A stretch of 51,498 nt of DNA, taken from contig JAUXWC010000193.1 of assembly GCA_030685025.1 (NCBI GenBank), positions 1 to 51,498 on the forward strand, in the 5' to 3' direction. The position numbers and the translations under genes are program-made. Below, in pieces: positions 1-7,119 of this stretch. The notes under the pieces were generated by a model that was given only the letters and a program-made list of their open reading frames with translations, was not told the origin of the DNA and did no database searches. Within the stretch, counting starts at the first letter, position 1; each line of letters opens with the position of its first letter. This DNA is from Rhodoferax sp. (lineage in GTDB: Bacteria; Pseudomonadota; Gammaproteobacteria; Burkholderiales; Burkholderiaceae_C).

Positions 1-137
1 CGCGCAGCGGCCAGCCGGTGGCGCGACTCAACTCCCGCAAGCGCTTACGACCGTTGGCGACCCATCTTGCCGAGCGGTGGCAGTCGCGCCAGTCGCGCCG
101 TGAACGCGTTGGTCGAGACCAGAAACCAAATGAGGCT

Positions 138-169
138 CCCCTCTTGCGCCCGGCGGGGCGGGAGAGGGG
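138..169. repeat. GC-rich intergenic hairpin
   Basis: CCCCTCT (138-144) pairs with AGAGGGG (163-169), and CGCCC (147-151) pairs with GGGCG (156-160), with a two-base internal mismatch and a four-base loop. There is no T-tract, so it is not an intrinsic terminator. It resembles the GC-rich intergenic palindromes scattered in many high-GC proteobacteria. Whether it is repeated in this genome cannot be told from the window. Confidence 0.5.
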
Positions 170-313
170 CCGGGGGAGTGAGCGGGGGAAACAAGCGAAC
201 TTGGCAATGCTCGCCTGTTGGCCGCCGCCACCACCCCAGACCACATCACTTTGATTTGCACCCCCTGATCCATTGCCTCAAGTCATACTCGCAGAGTGCG
301 AGACGGAGTTCAT

Positions 314-342
314 TTGTATACAATATCGGAGTCGAACTCCGA
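314..342 (+). promoter_or_regulatory. Two adjacent palindromes, probable operator/promoter of the ATPase gene
   Basis: TTGTATACAA (314-323) is a perfect 10-bp palindrome. Immediately after it, TCGGAGT (326-332) and ACTCCGA (336-342) form a perfect 7-bp inverted repeat around CGA. The pair ends 12 bases before the ATG at 355. An AT-rich palindrome followed by a CGGAGT/ACTCCG palindrome directly before a start codon is the layout of an operator over a promoter. The regulator is unknown and no regulator gene is adjacent. Confidence 0.5.
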
Positions 343-354
343 AAGTGTAAAAAT

Positions 355-1515
355 ATGATTCCACGCCATGCTGCGCCGCGTATTCTGCGTCTGCTGGCGG
401 GCTTCCCTGTCGTTACGGTGACGGGGCCGCGGCAGTCTGGCAAAACCACACTGGTGCGCGAGTTGCTCCCCGATAAACCCTATGTTTCACTGGAGACCCC
501 TGCGCAACGAGAGTTCGCCCGCACGCAGCCCGCGGATTTTTTGCGTCAATACCCCACAGGCGCGGTGATTGACGAGGCACAAAACGCGCCAGAGTTGATG
601 TCTGAAATACAAGGCGTGGTGGATGGGTCGGGGCAAATGGGTTTGTTTGTGCTCACGGGTTCGCACAATTTGTCTCTGCTCTCGGGGGTGACGCAGAGTT
701 TGGCCGGGCGCACGGCCCTGGTCGAGCTCTTGCCTTTGTCGGTGGCCGAACTGCGCAGCGTCGGCCTGCTCGAAGCGGATTACGCAGCTCACTTGGTCAA
801 GGGCTTTTTCCCGGCAATCTACGCCCGTGATCTGGAGCCCTTCGAATGGCTGCATGCCTACCTTGTGACCTACGCCGAACGTGACGCCCGCCAACTTGCC
901 GCGATACAGGACTTGAGCGCCTTTCAGCGATTTTTGAAGCTGACCGCGGCGCGCACCGGACAACTGCTCAACATGCAGGCGCTTGCCAGTGATGCCGGAG
1001 TGTCAGACAAGACTGTGAAGCATTGGCTGTCCATTTTGGAGACCTGTTATTTGGTGCATTTTGTACATCCCCATTTCGCAAACTTTGGCAAACGCCTGAC
1101 CAAAAGCCCCAAGCTGTATATGACCGATGTGGGCATGGCGGCGGCGCTCATGGGTATTCAAAATGCGTCGCAGATGCAAGCCCATCCACTACGGGGAGCG
1201 TTGTTTGAAACCATGGTTGTCAATGAATTCAGAAAAAATCGCTGCAACACCGGCGTGCGTGACCCGCTCTACTTTTGGCGTGACAACATTGGAACGGAAG
1301 TGGACTTGATCCTGGAGCGCGGCAATGACATTGCGGCAGTCGAAATCAAGTCCGGCATCAGCGTTGCCTCCGATGCATTCGCCAACCTGAAAAAGTGGCA
1401 AAAGTACGCGATCGAACGCGGTAGTTTTTCGGCGATTCATCCCGGACTGGTGTATGGCGGGGCCACGCGTTTTGCACGCGATGGGGTCGATGTCATGCCT
1501 TGGGCGGGGTTGTAG
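355..1515 (+). CDS. ATP-binding protein, AAA_14/DUF4143 family
   Basis: A 386-residue P-loop ATPase. Walker A is GPRQSGKTT at residues 24-32; Walker B with the family-typical Asp-Glu-Ala-Gln is at 73-76. The middle and C-terminal parts match the DUF4143 layout, and near residues 318-338 an EVD...VEIKS pattern resembles the PD-(D/E)XK nuclease fold found at the end of such proteins. The start at 355 is chosen because the match to the family begins at MIPR and the operator-like palindromes end just upstream; the same frame is open back to 67. The family is widespread, often sporadic and strain-specific, and its cellular role is not established. It stands alone beside decayed DNA, so recent acquisition is plausible but unproven. 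Confidence 0.85.
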   Translation: MIPRHAAPRILRLLAGFPVVTVTGPRQSGKTTLVRELLPDKPYVSLETPAQREFARTQPADFLRQYPTGAVIDEAQNAPELMSEIQGVVDGSGQMGLFVLTGSHNLSLLSGVTQSLAGRTALVELLPLSVAELRSVGLLEADYAAHLVKGFFPAIYARDLEPFEWLHAYLVTYAERDARQLAAIQDLSAFQRFLKLTAARTGQLLNMQALASDAGVSDKTVKHWLSILETCYLVHFVHPHFANFGKRLTKSPKLYMTDVGMAAALMGIQNASQMQAHPLRGALFETMVVNEFRKNRCNTGVRDPLYFWRDNIGTEVDLILERGNDIAAVEIKSGISVASDAFANLKKWQKYAIERGSFSAIHPGLVYGGATRFARDGVDVMPWAGL

Positions 1516-1535
1516 ACGGGAAAAGTAACAACCCC

Positions 1536-1950
1536 ATGCCCATCGACGCCACCGTCAGCCCCGGCGCCGCCACCGTGATGCTGACTCCGCGCGGCCATGT
1601 GCTGCTGGCGCGGGAGCTTGATGCGCCCGCCTTGTCAGCGGCACTGCCGCCTGGCTTGCTGGAGCCGTTTGCCCGCGGCGCCGGGCCTGGCCTGCTGCAC
1701 TTGGGGGCGGACCCAGGTGGCCAGCGTGCTGCCGCCGGTGTGGGCCTGGTGGCGGGACTTTGCCGCGCGTTATGTGGCGGCACTGCTTGCCGACGCCCCG
1801 CCCATGCTAGGCGCGGAGTACTTGACGGCGCCGGTGCTGAGCGCGTTGTGGGATGAAATGCAGGCGGCACTGCGGGTTGAGCTGGCGGCGGCCCGGCAAA
1901 CACTGCAAGATTTTCTGCAAGCGCGCCATCCGGCCTGGAGACAAAAGCCC
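1536..1950 (+). pseudogene. Frameshifted N-terminal fragment, resembles a SNF2/DEAD-box helicase
   Basis: An ATG at 1536 opens a frame reading ATVMLTPRGHVLLARELDAP and so on. Near 1720 the homologous reading continues in the next frame as VLPPVWAWWRDFAARYVAAL up to about 1945. The two pieces together look like the N-terminus of the roughly 1000-residue SNF2-type helicases of Burkholderiales, recognised from memory of the ALPPVWAWWRDFAARYV-like stretch. The helicase motifs are absent: the sequence runs into unrelated DNA. I read it as a truncated, frameshifted remnant. The assignment is tentative; that the frame is broken is clearer than the identity. Confidence 0.45.
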
Positions 1951-2253
1951 CTCGTTGACTTCGGCGACGATCATCTGCTCGATTGTTGGCGTCGCGATCT
2001 TGCTATTTTTCGATTACGCCTACGCCTACGCGTTGCGAACTGATCTGCCGCTGCGGGCCGTCACCGCGTTTCCCCTGCCGCAGGCGATCGCGACGCTTGT
2101 GGTGCTGATCATTGCGCACGAAGCCATTCATGGTCGTGTGGCTGCTCAGGGGTGTACCGGGAGCGGTCCTGGGTCCTGGTGGAAGACCATCCGGATCGGG
2201 TTGGCTCGATCATGCGTTGGTGGGACTTGTCCGCTGACGAGCCGGGGCGGTAG
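1945..2253 (+). pseudogene. Fragments of a membrane protein with an HExxH motif
   Basis: One frame (about 1945-2150) encodes two hydrophobic stretches (roughly IICSIVGVAILLFF and ATLVVLII) followed by HEAIH, a zincin-type HExxH motif at the end of a membrane helix, as in DUF3267 putative peptidases. There is no start codon after a plausible ribosome site. The reading then shifts: from 2152 a different frame gives VLVEDHPDRVGSIMRWWDLS and ends at a stop at 2251-2253. It looks like a decayed gene, possibly fused by deletion to the helicase remnant upstream. Family assignment is weak. Confidence 0.35.
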
Positions 2254-2289
2254 TCGGCGGCGAGCAACAAGCACGACACGTTGGCAGAA

Positions 2290-2838
2290 TCAGCGGCTTC
2301 GTCCCGCCCGGTACTTCCCGCTGCCCAAGCCTGCCAGCCCATTGGCCTTGGCCAGTCGTGCCAAGGCAGCCCCCGCATGCGCGTGGGTGATCGCCAGGCC
2401 CAGGGCATCGGCCGCGTCGGGGCCGGGTAGCCCAGGCAGAGTCAGTAGTCGGCGCACCATTTCCTGAACCTGATTCTTCTGAGCTCGTCCATAGCCCACC
2501 ACGGCCTGCTTCATCTGCAGCGCGGTGTACTCAGCCACCGGCAAGCCGGAGGACACCAGCGCCGTGATGCACGCACCGCGTGCCTGGCCCAACAGCAGCG
2601 TCGACTGCGGGTTGACGTTGACGAACACGATTTCGACCGAGGCCGCGTCGGGTTGGTAGCGGCTTGTCACCTCGCGGATACCGTCGAACAGCACTTTGAG
2701 TCGTTCGGGCAGTTGCCCTTTGTCCAGGTGGGTGGTGCTGATGGTGCCGCTGGCGACGTAGGCCAAGGCGGCGCCGTCTAGGTCGATCACGCCAAAGCCG
2801 GTGGTACGCAAGCCGGGGTCGATGCCAAGTATTCGCAT
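2290..2838 (-). CDS. ruvC: Crossover junction endodeoxyribonuclease RuvC
   Basis: Holliday-junction resolvase that cuts four-way DNA junctions in recombinational repair, working with the RuvAB branch-migration motor. The 182-residue length fits the family (about 173-181). The four acidic catalytic residues are present: Asp7 in [12 protein letters not shown], Glu69, Asp141 and Asp144 in GPDAADALG. The start is the ATG giving MRILGIDPG; the frame is open nine codons further upstream, but those residues lie outside the conserved N-terminus. ruvA and ruvB are not next to it. It is the last gene of a leftward run, 39 bases after the cytidylyltransferase gene. Confidence 0.95.
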   Translation of the reverse strand: MRILGIDPGLRTTGFGVIDLDGAALAYVASGTISTTHLDKGQLPERLKVLFDGIREVTSRYQPDAASVEIVFVNVNPQSTLLLGQARGACITALVSSGLPVAEYTALQMKQAVVGYGRAQKNQVQEMVRRLLTLPGLPGPDAADALGLAITHAHAGAALARLAKANGLAGLGSGKYRAGRSR

Positions 2839-2855
2839 GCTATTGAATGTATAGC

Positions 2856-2867
2856 GTTTGATCAAAC
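2856..2867. promoter_or_regulatory. 12-bp palindrome upstream of ruvC
   Basis: GTTTGATCAAAC is a perfect palindrome in the 39-base gap between the cytidylyltransferase stop and the ruvC start, 18 bases from the ruvC ATG. It does not match the LexA box I know from gamma-proteobacteria. A role in ruvC expression is only a guess. Confidence 0.25.
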
Positions 2868-2877
2868 ACGGGCGCGC

Positions 2878-3867
2878 CTAAAGGTTGAAATACCACCGAA
2901 CCGAGTGAAAGAACACCGGTGCGGCAAAACACAGCGAGTCAACCCGGTCCAGCAGCCCACCGGCGCCGGTGACCGACACGCTGCCTTGTCCCCAGATTGG
3001 GATACCCCGATCCCGCTTGAGCGCCTTCATCACCAGATGCCCCAGCGAGCCGGCGGCGCAGGCGATCAAGGACATTGCGAAAGCCTGGCCGGGGACGAAG
3101 GGTGTGATGCCCGCCAACAGGGTGCCCAACACACTGGCTACCGCGATCCCGATCCACCAACTGGGCCAATTGAAGCTTTGGCTAATCTGCGGAGCCGCCG
3201 GTGCGCGTGGGAACCGGCGCGAGGCCAGGTGCTGCACCACTGTGCTGGTTTGCACCACGATAACCAGGAAGAACACCAGGAACGCGTTGCGACCTTCATA
3301 CTTGGGAAACTCCAGCAGCAGCAGCGCCGGCACATGGCTCATGCCGTAGATGCAGACCATGATGCCCCATTGAAGTTTGGCATTGCGTTCCAAAAAACGC
3401 TGTGGGTCGTTGGCCAGGGCGCTGGCAACCGGGATCGCCAGGAATACATAGACCGGGATGAACACCGTGAACAAATCGAAGTGTTCGGTGCCCACCAGCC
3501 AATACTGCGCCGGCAGCACCACAAAGAAGGCGAGCACCAGGCCGCGATGGTCGCCGCGCCGGGTCGGCGACAGGGTCAAGAACTCCCGCAGTGCAAAGAA
3601 AGAGATCAACGCAAAAAGAGCAATGGCCACCCAGTCGCCCGACAGCCAGCCGACCCAGAACACCAGCACCATCAGCCAACTGGTGCGCAAGATGCCATCG
3701 AAGTTGCGCAGATCGCTGCGACGCCGCTCGGCCACTGCTTCGTCCATGTCTTCGCGAAGCGACAACATGAACGCGACCGCACTGGCGATCAGCAGGAACC
3801 CAAAGACAATGACGAACAGCGTTCCCACCTGCTGGGTGGGGCTGAGGTTCTTGAGCAACTGGTACAT
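2878..3867 (-). CDS. Phosphatidate cytidylyltransferase (CdsA-like)
   Basis: Integral membrane enzyme of 329 residues expected to make CDP-diacylglycerol from phosphatidate and CTP at the inner membrane. It has about eight hydrophobic segments. Near the C-terminus (about residues 277-312) is a variant of the CTP-transferase signature: GHLVMKALKRDRG, then GAGGLLDRVDSL, where the canonical form is KRxxxxKDxxxxxPGHGGxxDRxDS. The Lys-Arg pair and Asp-Arg-x-Asp are kept, but the spacer is looser, as in the longer CdsA-like subgroup that occurs next to an acyltransferase. Here the acyltransferase gene is directly upstream with a 12-base gap, matching sequential steps of phospholipid synthesis. This may be a second CdsA rather than the only one in the genome. 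Confidence 0.85.
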   Translation of the reverse strand: MYQLLKNLSPTQQVGTLFVIVFGFLLIASAVAFMLSLREDMDEAVAERRRSDLRNFDGILRTSWLMVLVFWVGWLSGDWVAIALFALISFFALREFLTLSPTRRGDHRGLVLAFFVVLPAQYWLVGTEHFDLFTVFIPVYVFLAIPVASALANDPQRFLERNAKLQWGIMVCIYGMSHVPALLLLEFPKYEGRNAFLVFFLVIVVQTSTVVQHLASRRFPRAPAAPQISQSFNWPSWWIGIAVASVLGTLLAGITPFVPGQAFAMSLIACAAGSLGHLVMKALKRDRGIPIWGQGSVSVTGAGGLLDRVDSLCFAAPVFFHSVRWYFNL

Positions 3868-3879
3868 GGTGTCGGGTGT

Positions 3880-4491
3880 TCAGACGTCGCGCAGAGCGAT
3901 CACGGCCTTGCGTGCACGGTCCAGAAAGGCGCGCCGCTCCTCGCCCTCCTGCAATTGCATCGGTGCCCCAAACGTCACCGAACACAGCACCGGTACCGGC
4001 ACCACCTCGCCCTTGGGCATGACTCGCTGCACGTTGTTGATCCAGGCCGGCACCAGCACCACGTTGGGAAAGCGCTGCGCCAGGTTGTACAAGCCGGCCT
4101 TGAAGGGCTGGGGTTCATCGGCACTGCCCCGCGTGCCTTCGGGGAACAGGATGATCGAGTCGCCATGCTGCAGGGCTTCACACAGGGGTTCGAGCGGGTC
4201 TTCGTCGGCGCTGCGCTCGCGCGAGACGTAGATCACATTGAACACCGCGCTGGTCAGCCACTGCTTGAAGGGGGTCTTGGTCCAATAGTCCCTGGCGGCA
4301 ATGGCGCGCGTGACCGCGCGCAACTCCTTGGGCAGGGCGGCCCAGATCATCACCAGGTCGGCATGGCTCTGGTGGTTGGCAAAGTAGATGCGTTGCTCGG
4401 CTTTCGGCGGGCAGCCCACCCAGCGGGCCTGCGAGCCGGTCAGGACCCGGATCAGCCCCAACAGGAACCAGCTCATCAACTTTGCGCGCAT
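3880..4491 (-). CDS. 1-acyl-sn-glycerol-3-phosphate acyltransferase family protein (PlsC-like)
   Basis: Expected to add the second acyl chain to lysophosphatidate, giving phosphatidate for the cytidylyltransferase encoded next. Of 203 residues, NHQSHAD at 39-45 is the catalytic NHx4D motif (His40, Asp45) and FPEGTRG at 116-122 binds the glycerol phosphate. A hydrophobic N-terminal stretch would sit at the membrane. The frame is open upstream to 4590, inside mtgA; the ATG at 4491 is preferred because the sequence looks PlsC-like only from MRAKLMSWFLLG onward and it leaves a normal 46-base gap. Its acyl donor (ACP or CoA) cannot be told. Confidence 0.85.
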   Translation of the reverse strand: MRAKLMSWFLLGLIRVLTGSQARWVGCPPKAEQRIYFANHQSHADLVMIWAALPKELRAVTRAIAARDYWTKTPFKQWLTSAVFNVIYVSRERSADEDPLEPLCEALQHGDSIILFPEGTRGSADEPQPFKAGLYNLAQRFPNVVLVPAWINNVQRVMPKGEVVPVPVLCSVTFGAPMQLQEGEERRAFLDRARKAVIALRDV

Positions 4492-4537
4492 GGCCGGGAT
4501 GATACAGAGCACGGGGGCCGAAATGGCCTGGCCGACG

Positions 4538-5281
4538 TCAGGGCAGCTCGGCGCTGGAGATGCGTGCGGCAAGCGTGTTGGCGCGTTCACTCAGGTAGTT
4601 GGAGTGCGGAAGTTTTTCGAAGTACTTGGGGCGCGGCAACATGGCCGCCAGGCGAGCGGCTTCCAGCGGACCCAGCGCCGCCGCGGACTTGCGAAAATAG
4701 TGCTGCGCGGCGGCCTCCGCGCCAAACACACCCTCGCCCCACTCGACACTGTTGAGGTAGATCTCCAGAATGCGTTGTTTGCTCAGCAGTGTCTCCAGCA
4801 TCAGGGTCAACACCATTTCCTGGCCTTTGCGCAGCAGCGTGCGTTCGCCAGACAAAAACAGGTTCTTGGCCAGTTGTTGCGTGATCGTTGAGCCACCCAC
4901 CACCTTCGGCGCCTTGCTGGTCGGCTTGCCCTTGCCGGCATCCGCCGCTGCCTTGCGGTTCATCTGGGCTTCGACCTGGGCGTTTTTCTTCCAGGCCTTC
5001 TCAAGCGCAGTCCAGTCGATGCCGTCGTGGCTGACAAAGCCGTCGTCTTCCGACGCAATGACGGCGCGTTTGAGGTTGGCCGAGATATCAGGGTAGGCGC
5101 GCCACTGCTGGCGCCAGCGAAAGCTGGCTTTCTCGTTGGCCAGCCGCCAGGCCTCGGAGCGCTGGAACGCGGTGGACTCGGGATTGAATACCGCCATCGC
5201 GCCGATGCGCGCCACAAAGAACAACTGCAGGGCGAGCGTGGCGGCGAGCACCAGGCCCACCCAGCGCAGCAGGGGCTTCAT
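4538..5281 (-). CDS. mtgA: Monofunctional biosynthetic peptidoglycan transglycosylase
   Basis: Glycosyltransferase family 51 enzyme that polymerises lipid II into glycan strands at the inner membrane. The 247-residue protein has an N-terminal membrane anchor (about residues 6-24). The catalytic Glu78 lies in AVIASEDDGFVSHDG, followed by the GGSTITQQLAKNL motif and the RKGQEM and EIYLNSVEWG motifs. No transpeptidase domain follows, hence monofunctional. The ATG at 5281 overlaps the aroE stop codon (TGATG), which suggests translational coupling; a TTG one codon earlier is possible. A 20-residue Lys/Ala-rich insert around 105-120, before GGSTIT, is slightly unusual. Confidence 0.95.
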   Translation of the reverse strand: MKPLLRWVGLVLAATLALQLFFVARIGAMAVFNPESTAFQRSEAWRLANEKASFRWRQQWRAYPDISANLKRAVIASEDDGFVSHDGIDWTALEKAWKKNAQVEAQMNRKAAADAGKGKPTSKAPKVVGGSTITQQLAKNLFLSGERTLLRKGQEMVLTLMLETLLSKQRILEIYLNSVEWGEGVFGAEAAAQHYFRKSAAALGPLEAARLAAMLPRPKYFEKLPHSNYLSERANTLAARISSAELP

Positions 5282-6132
5282 CAACGGGGTGTCCTGTCAG
5301 TTCCCTGCGCCAAGTGGTGCCGCAGCTCGGCCAGCACCTGCGCGCTGGGGGGGCGCACACCGCGCCAGATCGCGAAGGCTTCGGCAGCCTGCTCGACCAG
5401 CATGCCCAGGCCATCACGCGCCTGGGCGCCGTGGGCCTGTGCCCAGGCCATGAAATCCTGCGCAGCCGGGCCGTACATCATGTCGTAGACCAGCGCGCCA
5501 AGTTTGAGGGTGCTGGCTGCGACGGGCGAGCCGGCGCCACTGAGGCTGCTGACAGTCGCGTTGATGACCAGATCAAATTGACCGGGCACCGACTCCAGGG
5601 CGCTGGTTTGCAGTGTCACGCGGTGTAGCCCGGCCAGCGGCGTGTGGCGCTCAACCAGACTGTGCGCCTTGCTGCGGGTCCGGTTGGCGACCGTGATGCC
5701 AGCCGGTTGCGCCAGAATCAGCGGACCCAGCACGCCGGCAGCCGCGCCGCCCGCCCCAATCAGCAGCACTTGGCGGCCGCGCAGGTTGAAGCCCGCGTTG
5801 ACCTGAATGTCCTGTACCAGCCCCATGCCGTCGGTATTGTCGGAAAAAATCCCGTCGGGCTCGAAGCTCAACAGGTTGGCGGCCTGGGCCAGCAAGGCCC
5901 GTTCACTGGTGCGCTGGGCCAGCGCTTGCGCCTCGAACTTGAAGGGCACCGTGATGTTGCAGCCTTTGCCACCCTCGGCCGCAAACGCTTGCAGCGCGTC
6001 GACCAAGCCGCCAGTTTCGACCAGTCGACGCCCATAGTGCAGAGATTGCCCGGTCAACTCGGCGAAGCGCGCATGTATCCAGGGCGATTGGCTGTGTGCC
6101 ACCGGGTTGCCCATCACGCAGTATTGGTCCAT
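5281..6132 (-). CDS. aroE: Shikimate dehydrogenase (NADP+)
   Basis: Reduces 3-dehydroshikimate to shikimate in the cytoplasmic aromatic amino acid pathway. Of 283 residues, Ser14 and Ser16 (HSQSPWIH) bind shikimate, the catalytic pair is Lys65 (NITVPFK) and Asp101 (SDNTDG), and GAGGAAAG near residue 127 starts the NADP-binding Rossmann fold, with NRTRSK after it selecting NADP. A good ribosome site (AGGAAAG) precedes the ATG at 6132. The gap to the upstream gene consists almost entirely of two copies of the dispersed palindromic repeat. The aromatic pathway also appears at 12947 (DAHP synthase). Confidence 0.95.
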   Translation of the reverse strand: MDQYCVMGNPVAHSQSPWIHARFAELTGQSLHYGRRLVETGGLVDALQAFAAEGGKGCNITVPFKFEAQALAQRTSERALLAQAANLLSFEPDGIFSDNTDGMGLVQDIQVNAGFNLRGRQVLLIGAGGAAAGVLGPLILAQPAGITVANRTRSKAHSLVERHTPLAGLHRVTLQTSALESVPGQFDLVINATVSSLSGAGSPVAASTLKLGALVYDMMYGPAAQDFMAWAQAHGAQARDGLGMLVEQAAEAFAIWRGVRPPSAQVLAELRHHLAQGTDRTPR

Positions 6133-6144
6133 GGCTTTCCTGAT

Positions 6145-6253
6145 ACTTTGCGGGACAGACCTTTAGCTCTGTCCTCAACTGATTGTCGGATGTTGGCTGT
6201 TCACTTTGCGGGACAGACCTTTAGCTCTGTCCTCAACTGATTGTCGGATGTTG
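6145..6253. repeat. Dispersed palindromic repeat, two perfect 51-bp tandem copies
   Basis: Copies at 6145-6195 and 6203-6253 are identical and 58 bases apart start to start. Each contains GGACAGA, an eight-base spacer and TCTGTCC, a 7-bp hairpin with a short inner loop, then CTCAACTGAT. They fill the gap between the TonB-like gene stop (6262) and the aroE start (6132). Related copies lie at 11016-11138, 12613-12731 and 33269-33306. Confidence 0.9.
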
Positions 6254-6261
6254 CGTCGGGT

Positions 6262-7119
6262 CTAACGCGAGGTCAGGCGCGTTTCCAGCGTCTCATCGCG
6301 GGTGAACTTGAAGCGCGACACCACCAGAATCTGGTCGGCCCTGCGCCGCATCGCCTCATTGAAGGCCCCGAAGGGCCCTGCACTGCGGGCAATGACCTCG
6401 GCGCGGCGGTCCAGGGTGCGATTGCCGGAACTCTCGACGATCTCGGTCGCCAGCACGCGACCATCGTGGTTGATGGTGACGATCATGGTCAGTTCGCCGT
6501 ACAGCTTCTTGCCGGCGATTTCGGGGAAATTCTCGGTGCCCTTGTCCTCGATCGTGCGGCGCAGTTTGTCGTAGTAGATCGCGTAGACCTCTTCACGCGT
6601 GGCCGGGCTGATGTAGCGCTTCTTGGGACGGGCGTTTTCCTGGTTGATGCGCCGCTCGATCTCGGCCAGCAATCGGATCAGTTGACGGCGCTTTTGCTCG
6701 CGCTCCAGGTATTCGGCGGAGTGGTGGGCCTGCCGTGGGTCAGGCGGTGGCAAGGCCGCAAGCTGGCTCTTGATTTGCGTCAGCATCAGGTTCTGCTGCT
6801 CTTGCATGGCCTGCAGCTTGCGCTGCTCTTCCTCTTCCATGGTTTCGCCGGTTTCCGAGATCATGGACGGCGGCAGGGGACTGCTGGCGCGGCCCTTGTC
6901 AGCGTCGCCGCCTCCCGCCATCGAAAACTGGGCGATGGCCAAGGCCCGTTCCGGGCGCTCATTGGTGCGGGCGTTGACCAGGATCACTTCCAGGGGCGCA
7001 TCCTCGAATACGCGGCGAAACCCCTCTGGGTCGATGAAGCGCACGCTCAGCAGCACGGCATGCACGGCCAGCGAGGCGCCAAGGGCCAACTGAAGGGTGC
7101 TGAAAGCGCGCAGGTTCAC
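6262..7119 (-). CDS. TonB C-terminal domain protein (energy-transducer-like)
   Basis: A 285-residue envelope protein with one N-terminal membrane helix (about residues 8-26), a long charged region with likely coiled coil (about 95-165, many Glu/Gln/Arg) and a C-terminal TonB-like domain from about residue 195 (LYGELTMIVTINHDGRVLATEIVESSGN and on). The periplasmic linker is Glu/Arg-rich rather than Pro/Lys-rich, unlike classical TonB, and no exbB or exbD is nearby. It may therefore work in envelope organisation rather than iron uptake. Its start overlaps the stop of the RNase gene by four bases (ATGA type), so the two are coupled. Two palindromic repeats separate it from aroE. Confidence 0.8.
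   Translation of the reverse strand: MNLRAFSTLQLALGASLAVHAVLLSVRFIDPEGFRRVFEDAPLEVILVNARTNERPERALAIAQFSMAGGGDADKGRASSPLPPSMISETGETMEEEEQRKLQAMQEQQNLMLTQIKSQLAALPPPDPRQAHHSAEYLEREQKRRQLIRLLAEIERRINQENARPKKRYISPATREEVYAIYYDKLRRTIEDKGTENFPEIAGKKLYGELTMIVTINHDGRVLATEIVESSGNRTLDRRAEVIARSAGPFGAFNEAMRRRADQILVVSRFKFTRDETLETRLTSR

Larger units (their letters stand above)
1..354. other. Left edge without a recognised gene
   Basis: No recognisable protein is encoded here. Frames are open across the first 130 bases on both strands, but the translations are Arg/Ala-rich and resemble no family I know, as expected of high-GC DNA. The region holds a GC-rich hairpin and, at its right end, the operator-like palindromes of the following ATPase gene. 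A gene truncated by the window edge cannot be excluded. Confidence 0.4.

Noticed and set aside
2905-4755. A long plus-strand open frame opposite the cytidylyltransferase and acyltransferase genes
   Set aside because: It is antisense to two recognisable genes, and its translation is His/Gln/Arg-rich without family features; it is a product of high GC codon bias.
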